From contig JAKIZT010000006.1 of assembly GCA_022707885.1 (NCBI GenBank), positions 1-64,000 on the forward strand: 64,000 bases of DNA, written 5' to 3'. This DNA comes from Caldisericales bacterium. Its GTDB lineage: Bacteria > Caldisericota > Caldisericia > JAAYUI01. This document shows positions 25,015 to 32,569 of the stretch, one piece after another; positions within the stretch are counted from its first letter, which is position 1; the number at the start of each line of letters is the position of its first letter. A model generated the notes under the pieces. It was not told the DNA's origin. It ran no database searches and saw only the letters and a list, made by a program, of their open reading frames with translations. A program made the translations under genes and the position numbers.

Positions 25015-25979
25015 GTTTTGCTCCTGAAAGAAGACTCAAGTCATCCTTTTTGGTTTTCACTCTTGCATCAGTTCTTGCCCTGCTGGTGTCTTTTTCCAGA
25101 AATGAATGGATAAGCATTCTCTTTTCCTACTCGGTCCTGTTGGGAAGCGCATATCTGGTTTATGCGCAATCTGCATTCATGACGCTTGTGGGATTCAAGC
25201 CCAGCCAAAACATTAGACAAATCGTTTTTATAAGTTTCTATTTTCTGATAATTCTCATACAAAGAACGGCGATAAAATGGTTCTCTGGCGGTGAATGGGG
25301 TGATGCAGTAACAGCCTCGTTTATCATCCTGATCATTGCCTTGTATGAAAGATATTCACTTAGATCATTTGGTCTCACAATAAGGAATTTCGGAAGGCAA
25401 ATCTTTGGTTCAGCCATATCAATAGCAACTTTCTGGGGTTGCTTCATACTTGCTGGTATTTTTGGCCCGATCATAATGGGCGCAAGGGTCATGGGTTTTG
25501 AAATGTCTTTTCCCGCACTTGATATTGGCTTGTTGTTCTCTTTGCTTTACCTGGTACTAATTAGTTTTGCATCTGAAATCCTTTTCAGAGGTTATATACA
25601 GACAAAAATCAAAGGGCTTTTTGGCACCCCTGTTTCAATAATCATCCAGGCCGTTCTCTTCATGCTCTTTAATGTCACCACACTGATCTGGATCTGGCAC
25701 CCGATTGGAATTGGTCAGACATTGATGCTTTTGCTCCAGTGGTTCCTTTTTGGCATCACATTGGGACTTCTGTTTAAATCATCAGGAAGCCTCGTTGTAA
25801 CAACCCTGACAAGCCTTTTTATCAGGCTGTTCCTTTTTGGTGGCAGCCTTGTCCCAATAGCACAAACATCTTCAGGAGTATACATGCTGCCCTTTAGCGA
25901 GATATGGTCCCTGTTACTTGTAAATATTGTCCTCATGATTTATATTGCCACGACAAAAACAAAGGACAATATCGAATGA
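25011..25979 (+). CDS. CPBP-family membrane protein, degenerate active site
   Basis: 322 residues with about eight hydrophobic helices. The region around 180-215 resembles the Abi/CPBP intramembrane glutamic protease core, but the usual EExxxR reads SEILFR and the FxxxH motif reads FMLFN. The first catalytic glutamate and the histidine therefore appear replaced, suggesting a non-proteolytic member. It overlaps pfkA by four bases. Confidence 0.62.
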   Translation: MSFAPERRLKSSFLVFTLASVLALLVSFSRNEWISILFSYSVLLGSAYLVYAQSAFMTLVGFKPSQNIRQIVFISFYFLIILIQRTAIKWFSGGEWGDAVTASFIILIIALYERYSLRSFGLTIRNFGRQIFGSAISIATFWGCFILAGIFGPIIMGARVMGFEMSFPALDIGLLFSLLYLVLISFASEILFRGYIQTKIKGLFGTPVSIIIQAVLFMLFNVTTLIWIWHPIGIGQTLMLLLQWFLFGITLGLLFKSSGSLVVTTLTSLFIRLFLFGGSLVPIAQTSSGVYMLPFSEIWSLLLVNIVLMIYIATTKTKDNIE

Positions 25980-26932
25980 AGATTGCCATTTTAACATCGG
26001 GCGGGGACGCCCCGGGTATGAACGCTGCAGTAAGAGCGGTTACAAGAAAGGCCCTTTCTCTTGGCCATGATGTTTTTGGAATAAAGTATGGTTACAAGGG
26101 CCTGCTTGATGGGTGTATCGAGCCACTGCAGGCAAGGGACGTCGGTGGAATACTCGAGATGGGCGGAACAATATTGCGTTCCAGCCGTTCCGAAGAATTC
26201 AAGTCAGAAGAATTTCAAAAAAAGGCCGCCAGCAACATTATGGAAAGAGGCATCGACTACGTGTTTGCTGTCGGTGGAAATGGCACCCAAACTGGCCTCC
26301 ATGCGTTGGCAATGCAGGGTGTAAAAACAATTGGCATACCTTCAACAATCGACAATGACCTCGTGGGGACAGATTTTACCATTGGTTTCGACACCGCAGT
26401 AAACACCGCTGTTTGGGCAATAGACAAGATCAGAATTACAGCCACATCCCACGAAAGAACCTTTATCGTTGAAGTCATGGGAAGAGATTCTGGCTTCCTG
26501 GCACTTTACAGCGGTCTTTCCTGTGGCGCAGACACCATCCTTGTTCCAGAGTACAAGGTTGACCTGAACGAAGTGGCGCTGAGGGTCATAAGAAGCAGGG
26601 ACAAAAAGAAACATCACCATATAATCGTGCTCGCCGAGGGAGCAGGCCATGCAAAATGGCTCGCGCTGGAAATCGCTGAAAGAACTGGCATAGATCCCTA
26701 TGTTTCAATCCTTGGCTACATCCAGAGAGGCGGCAGTCCAACATCATTCGATAGATTGCATGCCTCAAAACTTGGCTCACTGGCCGTTGATGCCGCGTTG
26801 GAGGGGCGCACTGATTGTGTCGTCGGTTTTATTGATGGCAAACCGACTTTCACTCCTTCCAACCTGGTCATTGGCAAATTGAAAAAACCTGACGAAGAAT
26901 TGCTCAAACTGGCCTACCAGCTTCACGATTGA
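25976..26932 (+). CDS. pfkA: 6-Phosphofructokinase
   Basis: Phosphorylates fructose 6-phosphate in glycolysis. 318 residues, the normal bacterial size, opening IAILTSGGDAPGMN. The catalytic TIDND motif is present. At the Mg/phosphate site GGNG replaces the usual GGDG; the following glycine is kept (ATP type), and PSTIDND lacks the lysine of PPi-dependent enzymes, so ATP is the likelier donor. ATG overlaps the stop of the upstream gene (ATGA). Confidence 0.9.
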   Translation: MKIAILTSGGDAPGMNAAVRAVTRKALSLGHDVFGIKYGYKGLLDGCIEPLQARDVGGILEMGGTILRSSRSEEFKSEEFQKKAASNIMERGIDYVFAVGGNGTQTGLHALAMQGVKTIGIPSTIDNDLVGTDFTIGFDTAVNTAVWAIDKIRITATSHERTFIVEVMGRDSGFLALYSGLSCGADTILVPEYKVDLNEVALRVIRSRDKKKHHHIIVLAEGAGHAKWLALEIAERTGIDPYVSILGYIQRGGSPTSFDRLHASKLGSLAVDAALEGRTDCVVGFIDGKPTFTPSNLVIGKLKKPDEELLKLAYQLHD

Positions 26933-26990
26933 TCGTAATACTCAGGGCGCAACACCACCAGCAGTTGAACCCAATTTCAACTATAAAACC

Positions 26991-27018
26991 TTGTGAACAT
27001 TCTTCTAATGATTAGCCT
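26991..27018 (+). promoter_or_regulatory. Possible leaderless promoter of the DUF4097-like gene
   Basis: TTGTGA (26991-26996), 16 bp, TAGCCT (27013-27018), six bases before ATG 27025. The -10 match is weak, but no Shine-Dalgarno exists for this gene. Confidence 0.3.
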
Positions 27019-27024
27019 TAAATT

Positions 27025-27762
27025 ATGGAACAGCTGGAAAAATTCCCCTTCAACAAAGAAATACACATAAAACTTGACTCCGGGAAACTTCACATCCAGG
27101 GTGAGAACAGACAGGACATAGAAGCATCTGGAAATTTCAGGAACATGGTTTTCAAATCCTCGCAGGAAGATGAAAAACTCATATTGTCCTACTCATACAA
27201 GGTAAACTGGTTCCAGTGGATATATGCATGGATAGGCTACTCCCTTAAAAAAGGCTGGCCAACTGGCAATATTCTTCTAAAAGTTCCACAAAAATGCGAT
27301 CTAAAAGCAAATGTATATTCAGGCTCCCTATCTGTGGAGGGCACCAATGGTTCTGCCAGCTTACAGGTTGGATCTGGCAAAGCGATCGTTTCGCAATGCG
27401 TAGGTAAAATAAAAATGCTTCTTTCAGGAGCCGAGTGCATTGTAAAAGATTTTTGCGGCTCCGTGTCCATATACAGCTATACTGGAGATATCGATTTTTT
27501 AGGGGTTTTGTCCACAGACTCGCCAAACAAAATAGAATCACTCACCGGAACGATAAAGGCAACGCTCACAAACCCAGACCTTAAATTCAACGCAGCAGCC
27601 TCAACCGGACAAATAACCCTGGAATCAGAGGACGGTACCAAGCAGGACGCAAGAACCAGGGCTTATGGAACCCTTGGCAACGGAACAGGCTTCCTTCAAT
27701 TGGTGACCAAGATTGGCAATATAGCTATCAAAACCATCTCAACCAAGAAGCATCAACTCTGA
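27025..27762 (+). CDS. DUF4097-like beta-helix protein
   Basis: 245 residues, mostly short beta strands with S/G turns (SGSLSVEGTNGSASLQVGSG and similar), as in the DUF4097/putative adhesin repeats that form a right-handed beta-helix. There is no signal peptide; an aromatic, hydrophobic stretch (NWFQWIYAWIGY, about 62-73) interrupts the repeats. Function unknown. The last ten bases overlap the convergent membrane-protein gene. Confidence 0.6.
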   Translation: MEQLEKFPFNKEIHIKLDSGKLHIQGENRQDIEASGNFRNMVFKSSQEDEKLILSYSYKVNWFQWIYAWIGYSLKKGWPTGNILLKVPQKCDLKANVYSGSLSVEGTNGSASLQVGSGKAIVSQCVGKIKMLLSGAECIVKDFCGSVSIYSYTGDIDFLGVLSTDSPNKIESLTGTIKATLTNPDLKFNAAASTGQITLESEDGTKQDARTRAYGTLGNGTGFLQLVTKIGNIAIKTISTKKHQL

Positions 27763-28178
27763 GGTTTCTGCATATCAATCTTGAAAAATCTGTTGGCAAT
27801 CGGATAGACCCATGGCACAAAAGGTATTTTACCAAGGGATGCGATGATCGCTGAATAAAGGGCCCCTCCAAATGATGCTATCACAAATAACATCATGCCC
27901 ATTGTGTACCATTCGTAGACTGCTTGCTGGCCCATGAGCGCACCGAGACCCAAAAAAAGATAGTACCAGGAAAACATCACAACAAGAGTCAAAACACCAT
28001 TTATAACTGAAAGCACAGAGTGGTCGTGGGCAAATTTGCCGTCCTTGACCGAGGCAATCATGCCTGATAACACCGCAATACCCACAATGCCAAGGGATAT
28101 GTGGGCGATCACGCTATAAAGAACTTCATTTTCTTCTGGTGCCTGTTTGGCTGTTTGTTTCCGGGCATTCTCTTCCAT
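27753..28178 (-). CDS. Small integral membrane protein of unknown function
   Basis: 141 residues with a short acidic N-terminal region and four hydrophobic segments (about 17-38, 49-70, 82-104 and 110-130). Start ATG 28178 was chosen because TTGACC-N16-TAAGAT ends seven bases upstream; the in-frame GTG at 28286 would precede that promoter. No family recognised. Divergent from the hdr-mvh operon. Confidence 0.6.
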   Translation of the reverse strand: MEENARKQTAKQAPEENEVLYSVIAHISLGIVGIAVLSGMIASVKDGKFAHDHSVLSVINGVLTLVVMFSWYYLFLGLGALMGQQAVYEWYTMGMMLFVIASFGGALYSAIIASLGKIPFVPWVYPIANRFFKIDMQKPQS

Positions 28179-28185
28179 GTGAACC

Positions 28186-28213
28186 ATCTTAGAAGAATTG
28201 GACAGAAGGTCAA
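28186..28213 (-). promoter_or_regulatory. Leaderless promoter of the 141-residue membrane protein
   Basis: Read leftward: TTGACC (28213-28208), 16 bp, TAAGAT (28191-28186), then seven bases to ATG 28178. Confidence 0.55.
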
Positions 28214-28338
28214 CTTCGCTCCCTTTAGAATGGGTATTTAATCTTTGGTTTACTTTGAAGTTTTTAACAGTTTTTTTGTCAACCACTCAAAAATCAATGT
28301 GAAATTGTACACATCATGTTGGATATTGAGTATCACAA

Positions 28339-28391
28339 ATTCACAATGAATTTTCATGACTTATTGACTTAGTTCCCAAGGAACCTAGACT
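28339..28391 (+). promoter_or_regulatory. Promoter and paired operator candidates of the hdr-mvh operon
   Basis: TTGACT (28364-28369), 16 bp, TAGACT (28386-28391). The palindrome GTTCC-CAA-GGAAC (28372-28384) fills the spacer, and a second one with the same CAA centre, ATTCA-CAA-TGAAT (28339-28351), lies 33 bp upstream, about three helical turns. The shared pattern RTTCM-CAA-KGAAY suggests one dimeric regulator bound at two sites. Confidence 0.5.
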
Positions 28392-28455
28392 ATCAAGTGA
28401 AAGATGTTTCCAATCAATCTTATTTATCTTTATCAATCCGAAAGGGGGCTTTGGT

Positions 28456-28968
28456 GTGAGTCAAAACGCTGACAGACCAACCCTACCAATCTCCAAGCTT
28501 GATCCCAGTTTCAAATATCAGGTCGCAAAAGAGGTAGGCGGTGAAAGAATCAAGAGTTGTTTCCAATGTGGAACATGCACTGCTTCGTGCCCGATAAGGG
28601 CAGTTGACGAAGATTACAATCCAAGAAAAATAATCAGAATGGTCATTCTTGGTATGAAGGAAGAGGTTTTGAAATCTGAGGCAATCTGGCTTTGCACCTA
28701 TTGCTACACCTGCCAGGAGAGGTGCCCGCAAGACGTTGGAATTACAGACCTCATGTTTGCACTTAAAAACATGGCAACAAGAGAAGGTCACATGCATCCT
28801 TCATACAACGCACAGATTGGTGTTCTTTCAAATTTTGGCAGAATGTACGAAATCACGGATTTTGACAACAAAAAACGTGAAAAGATAGGTCTTCCACCAG
28901 TTTCCAATTCAAAAGAAGTTGTAAATGTAATCCTGGAGAAGGAAGAACTGAAAGGGGCTGCACAATGA
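28456..28968 (+). CDS. hdrC: Heterodisulfide reductase subunit C-like iron-sulfur protein
   Basis: 170 residues with two [4Fe-4S] motifs, CFQCGTCTASCP and CTYCYTCQERCP. HdrC carries electrons between HdrA and the non-cubane clusters of HdrB. GTG start at 28456, eight bases after AAAGGGGG; no ATG gives a better N terminus. First gene of the Hdr-Mvh operon; overlaps hdrB by four bases. Confidence 0.9.
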   Translation: MSQNADRPTLPISKLDPSFKYQVAKEVGGERIKSCFQCGTCTASCPIRAVDEDYNPRKIIRMVILGMKEEVLKSEAIWLCTYCYTCQERCPQDVGITDLMFALKNMATREGHMHPSYNAQIGVLSNFGRMYEITDFDNKKREKIGLPPVSNSKEVVNVILEKEELKGAAQ

Positions 28969-29861
28969 AATATGCCCTTTTTACAGGTTGTACAATTCCC
29001 GCAAGGGCTCTCAACTACGAGCTTTCCGCAAGGAAAGTCGCCGAAGCCTTTGGAATAGAGTTTATTGACATCAACGAACCGTCCTGCTGTGGAATGCCAA
29101 TGCGCAATGTCAACAGGGACGCTTGTCTTGCGATGTCTGCAAACACCCTGGCAAAAGCTTCGGAAATGGGTCTCGAACTGGTGACTCTCTGTTCGGCATG
29201 CAACTCAACACTCTCCGAGGCCTCTGTAGAGCTTTCGCACGACAGGGAGCTAAGGAAAAGAATCAACGCAAAACTTGAGGTGACAGGTTCAGGGTTATAC
29301 ACTGGCGACACAAAGGTATGGCACTTTACAAGACTGCTCCATGAAAAAATTGGTCCTGAGAAAATCTCACAGGCAGTAAAAAGGCCCCTCACTGGCATAA
29401 ATTTTGTAAGCCACGCAGGTTGCCATTACCTCAAGCCAAGCGAAACATTCAAACGTTTTGATGATCCCGAGGCGCCAACAACCCTTGATGCACTGATAAA
29501 AGCGACAGGCGCAAACAGCGTAACCATTATGAACAGGAACGAATGTTGCGGAGGCGGAATCCTTGGCATCAGGGAAACCACTTCAATCAAGGTTGCGTCA
29601 GGAAAACTACAGAGAATTAAAGCCAGAGGCAATGTCGATGCAATGGTTCTCCACTGCCCATTCTGCAACATCCAGTATGAAGGAAACCAGAAGAAGGCCG
29701 AGAAAGAGATAGGCGAACCAATTGATCTACCTGTCCTTTACCTCCCGCAAATCATAGGGCTGGCGATAGGAATTGATGAAAAGGACCTCGGCTTCAACCT
29801 GAACAGGGTCAAACCAAAAACGATACTGGACAGGCTGGCCGCTGGAGTCAAGGAGGCCTGA
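28965..29861 (+). CDS. hdrB: Heterodisulfide reductase subunit B-like protein
   Basis: 298 residues with two CCG domains: PSCCGMPMRN with LCSACNSTL, and NECCGGGILG with HCPFCNIQYE, plus HAGCHYLKPS. These bind the non-cubane [4Fe-4S] clusters that reduce disulfides in methanogens. Here the acceptor is unknown, since CoM-S-S-CoB is not expected in bacteria; a thiol, disulfide or other small acceptor is possible. Overlaps both neighbours. Confidence 0.9.
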   Translation: MKYALFTGCTIPARALNYELSARKVAEAFGIEFIDINEPSCCGMPMRNVNRDACLAMSANTLAKASEMGLELVTLCSACNSTLSEASVELSHDRELRKRINAKLEVTGSGLYTGDTKVWHFTRLLHEKIGPEKISQAVKRPLTGINFVSHAGCHYLKPSETFKRFDDPEAPTTLDALIKATGANSVTIMNRNECCGGGILGIRETTSIKVASGKLQRIKARGNVDAMVLHCPFCNIQYEGNQKKAEKEIGEPIDLPVLYLPQIIGLAIGIDEKDLGFNLNRVKPKTILDRLAAGVKEA

Positions 29862-31090
29862 TGGAACACTACAAATATGTGATAGTCGGTAATGGTATAG
29901 CCGGGCTAAGGGCCGCTGACACCATAAGGTCTGAAGACAGGGACGGCACTATCTGCATGGTCAGCGAAGAACCCTTCCTCAGCTACTCAAGGCCCCTCAT
30001 TTCATACTACATCGGTGGCGAGACAACCTTTGAAAAGATGTTCTACCACGAGCAGGACTGGTATGACAAAAGGGACATCAAGCTTGAGCTTGGGAATGCA
30101 GTTGTCAGGTTCGAGCCAATCTCAAACAGGCTGACGCTCAAGGATGGCAAAGAAATCTCTTACGACAAGCTCCTGATAGCCACAGGAGGCAAGTCCCAGG
30201 TTCCAGACATGCCGGGAAAAGATCTTGATGGCATATACACATTCACTGATCTTGGAACAACACAAAAAATAAAAGAGAAAATAAAAGATGCAAGAAGGGC
30301 CTTTGTCATCGGTGGTGGCCTTGTTGGCCTGAAAGCCGCGCAAGGTCTTGTCGATGCTGGGCTCGATGTGACAGTTGTCATAGCATCAAACCAGATCATG
30401 TCCCAACTGCTCGACGAAACAGCGGCCTCCATTGTAAAAAGGAGACTGGACCGCAAGGGAATCAGGGTCATCCTGAACACATCGATAAGCGAAGTCCTTG
30501 GAAAGGACAAAGTCGAAGGTGTTGTTCTTGAGTCAGGTGACGAGCACGAATGCGACATACTGATATTTGCAAAGGGCGTCAAGCCTGACCTAAAGTTCCT
30601 CAAAAACACCGAGATCAAGACCGGTGAGGGCATAATCGTTGACAATCACATGAGGACAAACATCCCGAACGTCTGGGCCGCTGGCGACTGCACAGAGACC
30701 TTCGAGGAGTCGTTCGGAAGATCAACAACAAATCTCGTCTGGCCAAGGGCCTCCGAACAGGGTCGCATCGCCGGTTTCAACATGGTTGGAATACCAAGGG
30801 AATACAGGGGCTGGTTCTGGATGAATTCGTTCCAGTTCTACGGTCTCTCCTGCATCTCCATAGGCAACATAAAGCCAACAGGCGGCCAGTTTGAGGTGAT
30901 GATAAACCAGAACATCAGGGAAGGTCTGTACAGAAAGGTCATCCTGATGGATGACAAGGTCATAGGCGCCCTGTTCGTTGGCAAGATAACAACGATAGGG
31001 ACCCTCAATGGTCTCATCAAAAAACAGGTTTCCGTGAAAGGCCACAAGGAAGATGTCCTCGAAGACAAGCTTGCCTTGCTGGTTTTCTAG
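29861..31090 (+). CDS. NAD(P)/FAD-dependent oxidoreductase of the Hdr operon
   Basis: 409 residues. FAD motif IVGNGIAGLRAA near the N terminus, NAD(P)-binding GGGLVGLKAAQ near residue 150 and the second FAD motif AAGDCTE near 270: the layout of rubredoxin/NADH-oxidase and NirB N-terminal reductases. Located between hdrB and a polyferredoxin, it may connect the complex to NAD(P)H, which standard MvhADG-HdrABC complexes do not do. Overlaps hdrB by one base. Confidence 0.82.
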   Translation: MEHYKYVIVGNGIAGLRAADTIRSEDRDGTICMVSEEPFLSYSRPLISYYIGGETTFEKMFYHEQDWYDKRDIKLELGNAVVRFEPISNRLTLKDGKEISYDKLLIATGGKSQVPDMPGKDLDGIYTFTDLGTTQKIKEKIKDARRAFVIGGGLVGLKAAQGLVDAGLDVTVVIASNQIMSQLLDETAASIVKRRLDRKGIRVILNTSISEVLGKDKVEGVVLESGDEHECDILIFAKGVKPDLKFLKNTEIKTGEGIIVDNHMRTNIPNVWAAGDCTETFEESFGRSTTNLVWPRASEQGRIAGFNMVGIPREYRGWFWMNSFQFYGLSCISIGNIKPTGGQFEVMINQNIREGLYRKVILMDDKVIGALFVGKITTIGTLNGLIKKQVSVKGHKEDVLEDKLALLVF

Positions 31091-31099
31091 GAGGTCGCA

Positions 31100-31765
31100 A
31101 TGAAAACAATCCTTGTGGACTTCGAAAAATGTGTTGGTTGCAGGCTTTGTGAAAGAGCTTGCCTCAAAAAACACACCCCTGAAGACTCCGAGATACCGCA
31201 TGAGATCGACAAACAGCTTTCAAAACAGAGGGTCCATGTAGAGCTTGCAGGAACCAGGCCTTACCCATTAAGGTGCAGGCATTGTGATGATGCTCCATGC
31301 GTAACAGCCTGCATGACCGGCGCGATGCACTTTGACCCGGAAACAGGAATGGTCAACGTCGATTACGACAGATGCATCGCATGCTGGATGTGTGTCATGA
31401 ACTGCCCATACGGCGGAGTGCTTCCCAATGAGGACTACACCAAGGTGCTCAAATGTGACAGGTGCCTTGATGTTCCAATACCGGCCTGCGTGGACGCCTG
31501 CCCAAAAGATGCGCTTGTCTACGAAGAAGTCGAGATGAGGGATGACAATCTTTGTGTTGGTTGTGGACTTTGCGTCGAGGTGTGCCCGTTTGATGCCATT
31601 ACCATGGTGCAAACAGAGAGGGGCTTGAAAGCAAGAACAAACTCCGAGCTTTGCAGGGGTTGCTCACTCTGTTCGACAAGTTGTCCTTACGGGGCAATAT
31701 TCATGAATTATCACACTACAGACAAACTCTCTGACCAGATAAAAGAAGTCATCAGGTCATACTAG
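31100..31765 (+). CDS. Polyferredoxin-like electron-transfer subunit
   Basis: 221 residues with six cysteine quartets (CVGCRLCERAC; CRHCDDAPCVTAC; CIACWMCVMNC; CDRCLDVPIPACVDAC; CVGCGLCVEVC; CRGCSLCSTSC), enough for up to six [4Fe-4S] clusters. The first four follow the HycB/CooF/DmsB pattern and the last two a bacterial-ferredoxin pattern, so this looks like a fusion of the two types. Probably links the flavoprotein to HdrA or MvhD. AGGAGG precedes the ATG. Confidence 0.82.
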   Translation: MKTILVDFEKCVGCRLCERACLKKHTPEDSEIPHEIDKQLSKQRVHVELAGTRPYPLRCRHCDDAPCVTACMTGAMHFDPETGMVNVDYDRCIACWMCVMNCPYGGVLPNEDYTKVLKCDRCLDVPIPACVDACPKDALVYEEVEMRDDNLCVGCGLCVEVCPFDAITMVQTERGLKARTNSELCRGCSLCSTSCPYGAIFMNYHTTDKLSDQIKEVIRSY

Positions 31766-31773
31766 GGGGACAA

Positions 31774-32559
31774 ATGGAACAACAACCAGCAAAAAGAGGA
31801 ATATTCAATCCAAAGATTGTCGCTTTTGTCTGTAACTGGTGCTCATCAGCTTCAGGAGACCTTGTCGGTCCAATAAGAGCACCTTACAGGGGCGTACCAA
31901 GAATACTAAGGGTGCTCTGCTCGGGAAGGATCATGGCAGACAACGTCCTTGAAGCCATGGAGATGGGCGCAGACGGCGTTTTTGTGGCCGGGTGCGACTC
32001 ATACGAGTGCAACTACAGGGATGGAAACTTCATAGCAAAAAGAAGGATGCACTTCGCAAAAAACCTTCTTAAATTTGCAGATTTTGACCCAGGCAGGGTG
32101 GAAATTTCGCTTGGTTTCCTCCAGCTCATCAGCGACCCGCTTGAACAATTCAGGAAAAAGATTCTGAAACTCGGGCCGCTTGGCCAGTCAGAAACCGAGA
32201 ATTTCACTCCAGAGGATGTCAGGGAAAAACTCATGATGGCAAGAAAAGTCACCCAGGACCCTGAAATAGGATGGATGGTGGGCAAAGAAAACCAGCTCAC
32301 CGAAATAGGAAACACCTATGATCTCAAGATATCCCAGGAAGAATTTGACGAGATGATCATTGACAAGATCAAGCACAAATATCGTCTCTACGCCGTGCTT
32401 GGCAAAATTGACAAGATACCGATGACAATACCGGAAATCGCAAAACAGTCGAATTTTCCGGAACCTGAAGTGTTCAATCTCATACAGGAACTTGAACACT
32501 CAGGAATGGTGAACGAGGCAGGGTTGTCCGGCAGATATTTCCAGTACATCCAGGCCTGA
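31774..32559 (+). CDS. mvhD: MvhD-like hydrogenase iron-sulfur subunit with C-terminal winged helix
   Basis: 261 residues. Residues about 14-140 are an MvhD/FrhD-type [2Fe-2S] domain: FVCNWCSSASGD, the LCSGRI cysteine and VAGCDSYECNY. The C-terminal part (about 195-261) looks like a winged helix-turn-helix (MTIPEIAKQSNFPEPEVFNLI followed by a wing with GRYFQYI). Standard MvhD is about 140 residues, as is the second copy at 35611. The HTH may be a protein-protein or DNA-binding module. Confidence 0.78.
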   Translation: MEQQPAKRGIFNPKIVAFVCNWCSSASGDLVGPIRAPYRGVPRILRVLCSGRIMADNVLEAMEMGADGVFVAGCDSYECNYRDGNFIAKRRMHFAKNLLKFADFDPGRVEISLGFLQLISDPLEQFRKKILKLGPLGQSETENFTPEDVREKLMMARKVTQDPEIGWMVGKENQLTEIGNTYDLKISQEEFDEMIIDKIKHKYRLYAVLGKIDKIPMTIPEIAKQSNFPEPEVFNLIQELEHSGMVNEAGLSGRYFQYIQA

Positions 32560-32569
32560 AAGGAGCACC

